Source: Afipia sp. P52-10 (GTDB taxonomy: Bacteria; Pseudomonadota; Alphaproteobacteria; Rhizobiales; Xanthobacteraceae). From it: a DNA stretch of 64,000 nt. Positions 54,227 through 63,187 of the stretch are shown here, piece after piece (position 1 is the stretch's first letter; each line of letters opens with the position of its first letter). The notes under the pieces were generated by a model. The model saw only the letters and a program-made list of their open reading frames with translations. It had not been told where the DNA came from and searched no databases. The position numbers and the translations under genes are program-made. The DNA lies in NCBI RefSeq assembly GCF_000516555.1, contig NZ_AZSJ01000003.1:827001-891000 (forward strand), given 5' to 3'.

Positions 54227-55639
54227 ATGCGGCTGTTCGGGCGCTCTCAGAGTCCTCCAGCATTCGTCGCCGAGGCGATCGATCCCACCCCCAGCCGCCG
54301 CGCGCTGCTGCATGCGGCCTGCGCCTGCGGCGCGCTCGGCCTGTTGCACCCGGTCGCGGCACTGGCGCAAGCCGCCCCGGCCGCAGCCGCCGGACCAGCC
54401 CGGCCGATTCATGGCGTGCTCGACGGAGCCGCGAAGGCGATCGAGGCGAAGATGATCGGCTGGCGGCGCGACATCCACGCCCACCCCGAACTCGGCAACC
54501 AGGAGAAGCGCACCGCGGGCCTGGTCGCCCAGCATCTGAAGTCGCTCGGCTACACGGTGCGCGAGGGCGTCGCCGTCACCGGCGTCGTCGGCGTGCTGAA
54601 GGGCGAAGGCGGACCGGGCCCGGTGATCGCGCTGCGCGCCGACATGGATGCGCTGCCGGTGGCGGAGGAAGTCGATCTGCCGTTCGCCTCGAAGGTGAAG
54701 ACGCAATGGGGCGGCGAGACTGTCGGCGTGATGCATGCCTGCGGCCATGACTGCCATGTCGCGATCCTGATGGCGGTGGCTGAGGTGGTCGCCGCCCGGC
54801 GCCAGGACCTGCGCGGCACCATCAAGCTGATCTTCCAGCCGGCGGAGGAAGGGCTGCCGCCCGGCCAGCGCGGCGGCGCGCAGGTGATGGTCGAACAGGG
54901 CGCGATGGAGAACCCGAAGCCGGACGCGGTGTTCGGCCTGCACGTCAGCTCGGCGACGCCGGTCGGCACGATCGCCTACCGGCCCGGCGTCTCCACCTCC
55001 GGCGCCGACATGTTCCGCATCGTCGTGCGCGGCAAGCAGACCCATGGCGCGCGGCCCTGGAGCGGCGTCGATCCGGTGGTGATCGGCGCCACCATCGTCA
55101 CCACGCTGCAAACCATCCTCAGCCGCGAGACCGACGTGATGCGCGATCCGGCGGTGGTGACGATCGGCGCCTTCCGTGGCGGCAACCGCAACAACATCAT
55201 CCCGGAGCAGGCGGAGTTGCAGGGCACGCTGCGCACCTTCAGCGAGCGGCATCGCGCGCGCGTCAAGCAACGCATCGGCGAGATTGCCGAGAACATCGCC
55301 CGCGGCATGAACGGCTCGGCGGAGGTGTTCTGGGACGGCGCGTCATATCCGTCGGTGGTCAACGATGCGGCGCTGACGGCGAGGATGGCGCCGTCGCTGG
55401 CCCGCGTCGGCGCGCGGACGATTCTCGCCGACGTGCCCGGCAGCGCCAGCGAGGACTTCTCGTATTTCGGCCAGGTGGTGCCGGGACTGTTCTTCAACGT
55501 CGGCATCGCCCGTCCCGACGACAAGAACGCCGCGTCCAACCACTCGCCGCGCTTCTATGTGGATGAGGCCGGACTGATCTACGGGCTGCGGGCGATGCTG
55601 CACGTCATCGCCGACTTTACCGGCAGCGGCACCGCCTAG
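54227..55639 (+). CDS. M20-family amidohydrolase with Tat signal
   Basis: 470 residues. A leader with SRRALLHAACACGALGLLHP (residues 23-42) looks like a Tat signal. The M20D domain follows: RRDIHAHPELGNQEKRTA, LRADMDALPVAEE, VMHACGHDCHVAIL (metal Cys and His), LIFQPAEEGLPPG (metal Glu pair), FGLHVSS and a dimerisation domain. These enzymes hydrolyse N-acyl or N-carbamoyl amino acids, for example hippurate. Export is unusual for the family, since most members are cytoplasmic. The ribosome site is AAGGGGG. Confidence 0.88.
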   Translation: MRLFGRSQSPPAFVAEAIDPTPSRRALLHAACACGALGLLHPVAALAQAAPAAAAGPARPIHGVLDGAAKAIEAKMIGWRRDIHAHPELGNQEKRTAGLVAQHLKSLGYTVREGVAVTGVVGVLKGEGGPGPVIALRADMDALPVAEEVDLPFASKVKTQWGGETVGVMHACGHDCHVAILMAVAEVVAARRQDLRGTIKLIFQPAEEGLPPGQRGGAQVMVEQGAMENPKPDAVFGLHVSSATPVGTIAYRPGVSTSGADMFRIVVRGKQTHGARPWSGVDPVVIGATIVTTLQTILSRETDVMRDPAVVTIGAFRGGNRNNIIPEQAELQGTLRTFSERHRARVKQRIGEIAENIARGMNGSAEVFWDGASYPSVVNDAALTARMAPSLARVGARTILADVPGSASEDFSYFGQVVPGLFFNVGIARPDDKNAASNHSPRFYVDEAGLIYGLRAMLHVIADFTGSGTA

Positions 55640-55731
55640 ACAGACCTGGTGGCGCGAAGCCAGGCCTCTCGATTCGACACGGTAACGCGAACCGGTGCGC
55701 CCGTTCGCGCGACACGCGCACGGCGGCGAGA

Positions 55732-56094
55732 TCAGCCTGGTGGCAGCGGCGCGTAGCGTTCTTCCTCGCAGCCATCGACCAGCACCGAGAGCCGCCACTC
55801 GGCGATCTTCTTGTTCTTGAAATAGAAGGTGTAGTGCTGGCGCTTGGCGGCATCGTCGTTGCGCACGCAGATCGCCCACTCGGCGAGATAGCCACCACGC
55901 ACGCGATGCACGGCGGACATCTCCGGATTGCCCGACAGCTTGAACGAGGCATAAGCGGTACGGATCGCCGCATAGGCAGCGCGCATGTCGCCCGTATCAG
56001 GCATGGGATCGGGGGCGGGTTCTCCGATGCCGGAGAAGGAACAGGCGGCAGACAGCAAGACGGCCGGCAGGACGAGAAGGAAACGGCGGCGCAT
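55732..56094 (-). CDS. Small lipoprotein
   Basis: 120 residues. LLVLPAVLLSAAC is a signal peptide with lipobox LSAAC (Cys18). The mature part contains MRAAYAAIRTAYASFKLSGNPEMSAVHRVRGGYLAEWAICVRN and ends with a proline stretch. It is anchored in the outer or inner membrane; the function is unknown. Confidence 0.75.
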   Translation of the reverse strand: MRRRFLLVLPAVLLSAACSFSGIGEPAPDPMPDTGDMRAAYAAIRTAYASFKLSGNPEMSAVHRVRGGYLAEWAICVRNDDAAKRQHYTFYFKNKKIAEWRLSVLVDGCEEERYAPLPPG

Positions 56095-56280
56095 ACCGGC
56101 TCAACACAACGATTGCAGGTCATGATGCGCAACGGGACCGTCGCGCTGGGTCCGGATTTGGGAGGTGCGGCGAAAGGTTTCAAGCAGTCGACGCGCCGGA
56201 GGATCGCTGCGCGGCGCGGCGTGACATCATTGCCACACACGCGCCACGCGGCGATCCTGCCGGATCGTCAGCGGGCCGCG

Positions 56281-56949
56281 TCAGCGCCGCGCGTACCGGC
56301 GATGGCGATGGCTCTTGCCGCCGCCATGGGCGAAGCGGACGCCCATCTCGCGGCCGCTCGACGACAGCGAAATATGGACGTGCTGCACGCGGCCGTAGTC
56401 GGTGGAATAGCCGCCCGGCCAGTTGCGTAGCTGGGCATAGATGCACGACGGGTTGCCGCGCATGTCCACCGCCTCGCCGTTCGCATGCAGGCTCATGCGG
56501 CGGGTGCCGCGGATGCGGGTGTGGCGCACGGCGGAAATCACCTGCGCACCGGGGCAGCTCGCCTGGATCTGTGCCACCTTGGCGGCGAGCGCGGGCACGA
56601 TACCGGACATCGACACGCCGCGCCCTGTCGCCCGCTCGCGCACGATGGGAAGGCTGTCATCGCCCGCGGGCGCATATGCCAGCGCCTGCCGCACGCGACG
56701 ATGGGAGCGCTGCGCCCGGCGCGGCCGCTCCACCAGCTCGACCTCGCTCTGCACGGCGCGGGTCTGCACCGCCTTCACCTTGCGCGAGGCGCCACTCGCC
56801 ACCGGCGCATCACACGCGAACGAGATGTTGCACTCCGCCGCCAAGGCTGGCGCACGCGTGCGCGCCTCAACCGCCGTCACCGCGAGCGAAGGAAGCAGCA
56901 GGCAGCCAAGTCCAAGGCAGCCAAGTTCAATGATCGTCAAACGTCGCAA
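56281..56949 (-). CDS. M15-type (D-Ala-D-Ala peptidase-like) secreted protein
   Basis: 222 residues from a TTG behind GGAG; the frame runs on upstream but without a signal peptide-like start. A signal segment (IIELGCLGLGCLLLPSLAVTAVEA) precedes a basic linker. The C-terminal 110 residues have the M15/DUF882 zinc motif SLHANGEAVDMRG (H-x6-D) and the last His in VQHVHIS. Such proteins cleave or bind peptidoglycan cross-links in the periplasm. The last residues are a His/Arg-rich tail. Confidence 0.75.
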   Translation of the reverse strand: MRRLTIIELGCLGLGCLLLPSLAVTAVEARTRAPALAAECNISFACDAPVASGASRKVKAVQTRAVQSEVELVERPRRAQRSHRRVRQALAYAPAGDDSLPIVRERATGRGVSMSGIVPALAAKVAQIQASCPGAQVISAVRHTRIRGTRRMSLHANGEAVDMRGNPSCIYAQLRNWPGGYSTDYGRVQHVHISLSSSGREMGVRFAHGGGKSHRHRRYARR

Positions 56950-57321
56950 TTCAGTTTCTCCGATGTTGTTGAGATGTTTTGGTGTGGAGACGCGGCAGCG
57001 GCAGAGCACTGCGCATCGCGGCAGGGGGCGGTTCATCAGCCGAACCGAACCATTTCAGGGCGTGAATGCGGCCTGCAGAGGCGTATGACGCCCGATATGT
57101 GGCAACGCGCTGTGGCGTCGTCACATCCGTTGCCGTCCGTTAACGGACGCGTTTGATCCTGTAAATGGGGCGAAACCGGACCGTACGGTGTCCGACGTGA
57201 CCGACCGCAATCCCGAACCGCTGCCTCAGAATGGGCCCAATGGTTGAGATTTGGCAGGTTTTGTTAACTCGGTAACGCAATACTGCACCGGTTGAAAATC
57301 AGGTCATTTCGGGGGGAAGGT

Positions 57322-59496
57322 ATGGCTTGGGGCAAGGTCATCGCTTGGCCGTTCAAACGTGCGCGTGTCCATCAAACGCAGGCCGCGTCCGCAGCGCCAC
57401 GTCGCGCCCACTTCGGCATTCGCGGCAGTCTCTTCCTCGCCTTCGCAGCCATCGCCGCCACCGCCATGATCATCGCCGCTGGCGCGAGCCTGCTGCTCAG
57501 CCGCCTGAGCGACATGACGCAGGCGCTGACCGAACGCGACGTGCCACGGCTGATCAGCGCGATGCAACTTTCCGAGCTGTCGGAAAGCCTCGCCTCGCGC
57601 AGTCCCGCTTTGCTTGCCGCCACCAGCGAAAGCGCGCGGCAGGACGCATTGAAGGCGTTGCAGGAGACCGACCAGGCGGCGGCCGCCAAGCTCGCCGACC
57701 TGCGCGCGCTGAACGCCGATCCCGCGATCGTCACAGCGATCGCGGAGAAGCTGAAGAACATCGGCACGATGACCGGCGAGCTGAACACCGCCGCGGGTCA
57801 ACGGCTGCAACTCGCCGCCAAGCGCGAGAAACTGTCCGATGCGCTCGGCGTCGCGCACAAATCCTTCCTCGGCGTCATCAACACCGCCATCACCGAAGCG
57901 CGCTCGGACATGAACTCGGCGCTGATGAGCGCCAGCGGCGCCAAGGAAGCGCTGGAAGCAGTACGGATGGCAGACGCGCTGAACGACCTGCAATCCGACA
58001 CCAACCTCTTGGTCAGCGACATGCGCACCGCCGCGGCCGAGCCGCGCATCGAGACGCTGTTCCTGCTCGAGACCGCCTTCAAGACCACCCGCAAGCGGAT
58101 GGACGCCAAGGTGGAGACGGTGAAGGAGCTGTTCTCCGCACAACTGATCCGCGACGGCATGGCCAAGGTGATCGCCCTCGGCGAAGGCGCCGACGGCCTG
58201 TTCGAACTGCGCCGCGCCGAGCTGCAGACGATCGAAACCGGCGAAGGCATCCTCGGCGACACGCGCCGCTTCAACGCCTTCCTTGCCGCCTCGGTGAAGG
58301 AGCTGGTGGACGGCGTGCAGACCGGCACCGCGGCAAGCTCCAACAACGCGATGAACCTCACCCGCTTCTCGATCATCGCGATGATCGCGATGGGAATCGC
58401 CGCGCTGGTCGCCTCGGCGCTGTTCGTCTGGCTCTATGTCGGCCGCAACATCCTGCGCCGGATCGACAACCTGCGTGGGGTGATGCAGCGCCTTGCGCAG
58501 GGCGACCTGCAGGCAGAAACAATGGTGAGCCGGCAGCAGGACGAGGTCGCCGACATGGCGCAGTCGCTCGAGGTATTCCGCGCGAGCATGCTGCGCACGC
58601 AGGCGCTCTCGACCGAACAAGACAAAGGCCGCGCGGCGGAAGCCGAACGCACACGGCAGATCGCAGCGCGCATCATAGGCTTCGAGCAGACCGTGCAGAC
58701 GGCGCTCGGCGCACTGATGACAGCCGCCGATACGATGCAGGCCACCGCCGAGACCATGACCGGCAGCGCCGAGCGCTCCAGCCAGCTCGCAACCGCTGTC
58801 GCCGCAGCAGCGGAAGAGACCTCCGCCAACGTGCAGACCGTGTCGTCGGGGACGGAGGAATTGTCCTCCTCGATCGCCGAGATCAGCCGTCAGGTCGCCG
58901 CCTCCACCGAGGTCGCGACCAAGGCGGTGTCGGAGGCGAGCACGACCGACACCACAATGCAGGGCCTCGCCGACTCGGCAAACCGCATCACCACGGTCAT
59001 CGACCTGATCGAGACCATCGCCTCGCAGACCAACCTGCTGGCGCTGAACGCCACCATCGAGGCGGCCCGCGCCGGCGAATCCGGACGCGGCTTCGCCGTC
59101 GTCGCCTCCGAGGTGAAGACCCTCGCCGACCAGACCGCCAAGGCAACCGACGAGATCCGCGCGCAGATCACCGCGATGCAGACGATGACCGGCGATGCGG
59201 TCGGCGCGATCCGCCATATCGGCGAAACCATCGGCACGATCAGCGACGTCACCACGTCGATCGCCGCCGCCGTGGAGCAACAGGGCGCCGCCACCCGCGA
59301 GATCGCCCGCAGCATCCAGCACGCGGCCTCCGGCACCAGCGAGGTGTCATCCAACATCACCGGCGTCAGCCAGGCCTCGTCGGATGCGGGCCTCGCCGCC
59401 GCCGAGGTGTTGACCGCCTCGCAGGGGCTGCGCCGCGAGGCCGACGGCCTGCGGCAGGAAATCGATACCTTCCTTGCCGCGATCCGCGCCGCCTGA
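57322..59496 (+). CDS. Methyl-accepting chemotaxis protein
   Basis: 724 residues; ATG behind GGGGGGAAGG decides the start. TM1 (about 36-60) follows a basic leader, and a long helical periplasmic sensor follows up to about residue 350 (four-helix/HBM type, with repeated LSDMTQALTERDV and LASRSPALLAATSESA). TM2 is IIAMIAMGIAALVASALFVWLYV, then a HAMP linker, and the signalling domain carries IASQTNLLALNATIEAARAGESGRGFAVVASEVKTLADQTAKAT. It has no C-terminal CheR-binding pentapeptide. Ligand unknown; no che genes are near. Confidence 0.9.
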   Translation: MAWGKVIAWPFKRARVHQTQAASAAPRRAHFGIRGSLFLAFAAIAATAMIIAAGASLLLSRLSDMTQALTERDVPRLISAMQLSELSESLASRSPALLAATSESARQDALKALQETDQAAAAKLADLRALNADPAIVTAIAEKLKNIGTMTGELNTAAGQRLQLAAKREKLSDALGVAHKSFLGVINTAITEARSDMNSALMSASGAKEALEAVRMADALNDLQSDTNLLVSDMRTAAAEPRIETLFLLETAFKTTRKRMDAKVETVKELFSAQLIRDGMAKVIALGEGADGLFELRRAELQTIETGEGILGDTRRFNAFLAASVKELVDGVQTGTAASSNNAMNLTRFSIIAMIAMGIAALVASALFVWLYVGRNILRRIDNLRGVMQRLAQGDLQAETMVSRQQDEVADMAQSLEVFRASMLRTQALSTEQDKGRAAEAERTRQIAARIIGFEQTVQTALGALMTAADTMQATAETMTGSAERSSQLATAVAAAAEETSANVQTVSSGTEELSSSIAEISRQVAASTEVATKAVSEASTTDTTMQGLADSANRITTVIDLIETIASQTNLLALNATIEAARAGESGRGFAVVASEVKTLADQTAKATDEIRAQITAMQTMTGDAVGAIRHIGETIGTISDVTTSIAAAVEQQGAATREIARSIQHAASGTSEVSSNITGVSQASSDAGLAAAEVLTASQGLRREADGLRQEIDTFLAAIRAA

Positions 59497-59725
59497 CAGT
59501 CAGGAAAACCTCACTGTCTTCCCGGCCATTCGCAGCGCGAAGACCGCACTTCGGCGCTCTTTTCGCCGCGAATGTTGGCCCGACCGGCTGCACCGCACCG
59601 TTGGCACGGCCAACGCCACCGGTCAGCGCATGTAGGCAGCGCATGGGTGAAGCCTCATTTTCGGCTGGCGCAGGGGGGACGGGACCGCTAAGCCGGATGA
59701 AACGCTATAGCGAGATCCACATCAG

Positions 59726-60769
59726 ATGCATGGAACGACCACAGACCCGTTGGTCTATCCCCACCCGACCACGCCGCAACCGGGCGAACTGACCGAAGTC
59801 GCACCCGGCGTTCAGTGGCTGCGGCTCGCGCTGCCGTTCCAGCTCAACCACGTCAACATCTACCTGATCGCCCATGACGGCGGCTGGGCGGTGGTCGACA
59901 CCGGCATCGGCGACGACAAGACCAAGGCGACCTGGGACAAGCTGCTGAGCGGCCCGCTCAAGGGTACGCCTATCACCAAGCTGATCATCACCCACTCGCA
60001 CCCCGATCATCTCGGTCTCGCGAGCTGGCTCGTCGACCGCGCCCAGTGCCCGCTGGTGATGAGCCAGACCGAATACTTCAACGGCATGTACTTCAACAGC
60101 CGCCGCACCGAGGAGCAGCTCGCCGACCAGGCCGACTTCTACCGCCGCCACGGTATCAACGAGGAGACCGCCAACGCGCTGCTCGGCCGCGGCTCCAACT
60201 ACCTGACGCGCACCACCGGCCTGCCGCCGTCCTACTTCCGCGTGAAGGATGGTGACACCCATCGCATCGGCACGCGCGACTTCGAGGTGCTTACCGGCGG
60301 CGGCCACTCGCTCGAGCAGGTGATGCTGCTGTCGCGCGCCGACAAGCTGTTCCTCTCCGCCGACCAGGTGCTGAGCAAGATCTCGCCCAACGTCAGCGTA
60401 TGGTCGATGGAGCCGGAGGCGAATGCGCTCGGCGCCTACGTCACCTCATTGCAGCGGCTCGCGCGCGACCTGCCCGACGACGTGCTGGTGCTGCCGGGCC
60501 ATGGCGTGCCGTTCTTTGGCGTCAAGATCCGCATCCAGCAACTGCTCGACCACCACGCCGAGCGCTGCGGCATGATCACCGCCGCCACCCGCGACAAGGC
60601 GCTCACCGCCTCGGAGATGGTTCCGGTGATCTTCCACCGCCCGCTCGACGCCCACCAGGCCGGCTTCGCCACCGGCGAGGTGATCGCCCACATCAACTAC
60701 ATGCTGTCGCGCGGCGAACTGATGAAGCAGACCGACGCCAGCGGCGTCATGCGTTTCAAGGCGACGTGA
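59726..60769 (+). CDS. MBL-fold metallohydrolase
   Basis: 347 residues with the two-metal motif TKLIITHSHPDHLG (H90, H92, D94, H95), VVDTGIGDD before it, and later metal ligands in LTGGGHSLEQVML and VLPGHGVP. The length and the C-terminal LLDHHAERC helix fit broad glyoxalase II-like hydrolases. Substrate unknown. It lies before hemA on the same strand, 127 bases away. Confidence 0.85.
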   Translation: MHGTTTDPLVYPHPTTPQPGELTEVAPGVQWLRLALPFQLNHVNIYLIAHDGGWAVVDTGIGDDKTKATWDKLLSGPLKGTPITKLIITHSHPDHLGLASWLVDRAQCPLVMSQTEYFNGMYFNSRRTEEQLADQADFYRRHGINEETANALLGRGSNYLTRTTGLPPSYFRVKDGDTHRIGTRDFEVLTGGGHSLEQVMLLSRADKLFLSADQVLSKISPNVSVWSMEPEANALGAYVTSLQRLARDLPDDVLVLPGHGVPFFGVKIRIQQLLDHHAERCGMITAATRDKALTASEMVPVIFHRPLDAHQAGFATGEVIAHINYMLSRGELMKQTDASGVMRFKAT

Positions 60770-60895
60770 AGCGACCATTTGGACCTCGACAGCGACGCTG
60801 GAACGTATCTAAAAGCGTTCCAGAGGCGGCCCCGGCCACCCCCGAGCGCAAGGCTCGGCGCCGGCCCGGGAACCGCGTTGCCGGGGTTTAAAGCG

Positions 60896-62125
60896 ATGAA
60901 TTACGAGAGCTTTTTCACCAAGGCGCTGGCCCGCTTGCACGACGAGCGGCGGTATCGCGTCTTCGCCGATCTCGAGCGGATCGCCGGCCGCTTCCCGCAT
61001 GCCTACTGGCATTCGCCGCAGGGCAAGCGCGACGTGGTGATCTGGTGCTCGAACGATTACCTCGGCATGGGCCAGCACCCGAAAGTGGTCGGCGCGATGG
61101 TGGAAACCGCCACCCGCATCGGCACCGGCGCTGGCGGCACCCGCAATATCGCCGGCACCAACCACCCGCTGGTGCAGCTCGAGGCGGAACTCGCCGACCT
61201 CCACGGCAAGCAGGCGGCGCTCCTGTTCACCTCCGGTTACGTCTCCAACCAGACCGGCATCGCCACCATCGCCCAGCTGCTGCCGAACTGCCTGATCCTG
61301 TCGGACGCGCTGAACCACAACTCGATGATCGAAGGGATCCGCCAGTCCGGCTGCGAGTACCAGATCTTCCGCCACAACGACGCGGCACATCTGGAAGAGC
61401 TGCTGCGCGCCGCCGGTCCCGACCGCGCCAAGCTGATCGTCTGCGAAAGCCTCTACTCGATGGATGGCGACGTGGCGCCGCTGGCGCAGTTCTGCGACCT
61501 CGCCGAGCGCTACGGCGCGATGACCTATCTCGATGAAGTGCACGCGGTCGGCATGTACGGCCCGCGCGGCGGCGGCATCGCCGAGCGCGACGGCGTCATG
61601 CAGCGCATCGACGTGATCGAAGGCACGCTGGCGAAGGCGTTTGGCTGCGTCGGCGGTTACATCACCGCCAAGGCCGACGTGATCGACGCGGTGCGCTCCT
61701 ACGCGCCGGGCTTCATCTTCACCACCGCGCTGCCGCCGCCGGTCTGCGCCGCCGCCACCGCAGCGATCCAGCACCTGAAGGCCTCCAACTGGGAGCGCGA
61801 GCGGCACCAGGACCGTGCCGCGCGGTTGAAGGCGGTGCTCGGCGCCGCCGGTCTGCCGGTGATGACCAACGACACCCACATCGTGCCGGTATTCGTCGGC
61901 AATGCCGAACTCTGCAAGCAGGCGAGCGACCTGCTGCTGGAACAGCACGGCATCTACATCCAGCCGATCAACTATCCGACCGTCGCTCGCGGCACCGAAC
62001 GGCTGCGCATCACGCCGTCGCCCTATCACGATGACGGGCTGATCGATGCGCTGGCCGAGGCGCTGGTGGACGTGTGGGAGAAGCTCGGCCTGCCGCTGCA
62101 CGCCAAGCCGCTCGCCGCCGAGTAA
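60896..62125 (+). CDS. hemA: 5-aminolevulinate synthase
   Basis: A 409-residue PLP enzyme that joins glycine and succinyl-CoA to start haem and chlorophyll synthesis (Shemin route). [31 protein letters not shown] is the family start, [15 protein letters not shown] and [17 protein letters not shown] bind PLP, and the Schiff-base Lys is K247 in [16 protein letters not shown]. Length and start agree with alphaproteobacterial HemA. A terminator follows 33 bases past the stop. Confidence 0.95.
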   Translation: MNYESFFTKALARLHDERRYRVFADLERIAGRFPHAYWHSPQGKRDVVIWCSNDYLGMGQHPKVVGAMVETATRIGTGAGGTRNIAGTNHPLVQLEAELADLHGKQAALLFTSGYVSNQTGIATIAQLLPNCLILSDALNHNSMIEGIRQSGCEYQIFRHNDAAHLEELLRAAGPDRAKLIVCESLYSMDGDVAPLAQFCDLAERYGAMTYLDEVHAVGMYGPRGGGIAERDGVMQRIDVIEGTLAKAFGCVGGYITAKADVIDAVRSYAPGFIFTTALPPPVCAAATAAIQHLKASNWERERHQDRAARLKAVLGAAGLPVMTNDTHIVPVFVGNAELCKQASDLLLEQHGIYIQPINYPTVARGTERLRITPSPYHDDGLIDALAEALVDVWEKLGLPLHAKPLAAE

Positions 62126-62158
62126 TTCCAGAACGACTTCGGCCGAACAGAGCTGAAC

Positions 62159-62193
62159 AAAAAACGGCGGCGATCGCATCGCCGCCGTTTTGC
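62159..62193. terminator. Bidirectional intrinsic terminator behind hemA
   Basis: The stem AAAACGGCGGCGAT / ATCGCCGCCGTTTT with a short loop (CGC) and A/T runs on either side lies between convergent hemA and the response regulator gene, so it can serve both. Confidence 0.88.
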
Positions 62194-62209
62194 GTCACCG
62201 CTGAGGGCA

Positions 62210-62896
62210 TCAATCAGCGGCGACCATATCCTCCGGTGCGCTCTGGCCGCGGGTCTTCGGCCCCGCATTCATCAGCACGATCCGCATCAGGTCGGCGGCA
62301 TTCTTGGCGCCGAGCTTGTCCATGATGCGCGCGCGGTGAACCTCGATCGTGCGCGGCGAGATGCCGAGACGGCGGCCCGCTTCCTTGTTGGAAGCGCCCT
62401 TGGCGATCAGCGACAGCACATCCCGCTCGCGCGCGGTCAACAGCCGCGCTTCAGCGAATTGCGGAATGCCATCGACCCGGCCGCAGTCGCGCGCGGTCTG
62501 GGCCGCCACCGCGGCGCGGATGCGCTCGATCATCATGCCCGCTGCGAACGGCTTCTCGATGAAATCGTAGGCACCGGTCTTCATCGCTTCGACCGCCATC
62601 GCGATATCGGAGCGGCCGGACATCATGAACACCGGCGCCTCGAAGTGGCGCGCTTTCAGGATGCGCAGAACCTCCAGACCGGAATACCCGGGCATCTGCA
62701 CGTCCATCACCACGCAAAGCGGATTTTCGTGGTCCAGCGCCTCCAGAAACGACTCGGCGTCCCGAAACACCCGGCACCCGAACCCTTCGACGCCCAGCAG
62801 CAGCTTCAGGGCGTCGCAGACCGAGCTGTCATCGTCGACGATGAAAATCTCGCGAGCCGGACCCGGCTGAAACGAACTTCGACCAATATGCTCCAT
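62210..62896 (-). CDS. FixJ-type response regulator
   Basis: A 228-residue two-component regulator. The receiver has the acid pocket IVDDD (20-23), phospho-Asp D65 in VVMDVQMPG, and K115 in IEKPF. The output is a LuxR HTH: LLTARERDVLSLIAKGASNKEAGRRLGISPRTIEVHRARIMDKLGAKN. It starts 291 bases from the divergent gene for a sodium/solute-symporter-like sensor and is its most likely partner. Confidence 0.92.
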   Translation of the reverse strand: MEHIGRSSFQPGPAREIFIVDDDSSVCDALKLLLGVEGFGCRVFRDAESFLEALDHENPLCVVMDVQMPGYSGLEVLRILKARHFEAPVFMMSGRSDIAMAVEAMKTGAYDFIEKPFAAGMMIERIRAAVAAQTARDCGRVDGIPQFAEARLLTARERDVLSLIAKGASNKEAGRRLGISPRTIEVHRARIMDKLGAKNAADLMRIVLMNAGPKTRGQSAPEDMVAAD

Positions 62897-63187
62897 GCCA
62901 CCATCTCCGATAGCAGAACTGGAACCACCACACGCTATACGTGTGTAGCCGATTCGAGGCGGTTAGAACATCATCGCTTGCGTCCGTACGAATACGCATC
63001 CGGCGACGGGTTCCCGCCCGGCCACCCAGCCCTCCCCCCGACGAGAATCCAATCGCCGGCCGGCGCGCCGGGGGCTAACGTCACCGGAACGGGCGGGACA
63101 ACGCTCCCGCCGCCTTGTTGAGTGTGATCTTTCCGGAACGCCGCTGCGCCTTTTCCGGATCGTGCGCGTTGGGAGACACTGCGGCCA

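Noticed and set aside
57304-59322. A 672-residue minus-strand frame
   Set aside because: Antisense to the chemoreceptor; His/Gly/Asp-rich noise.
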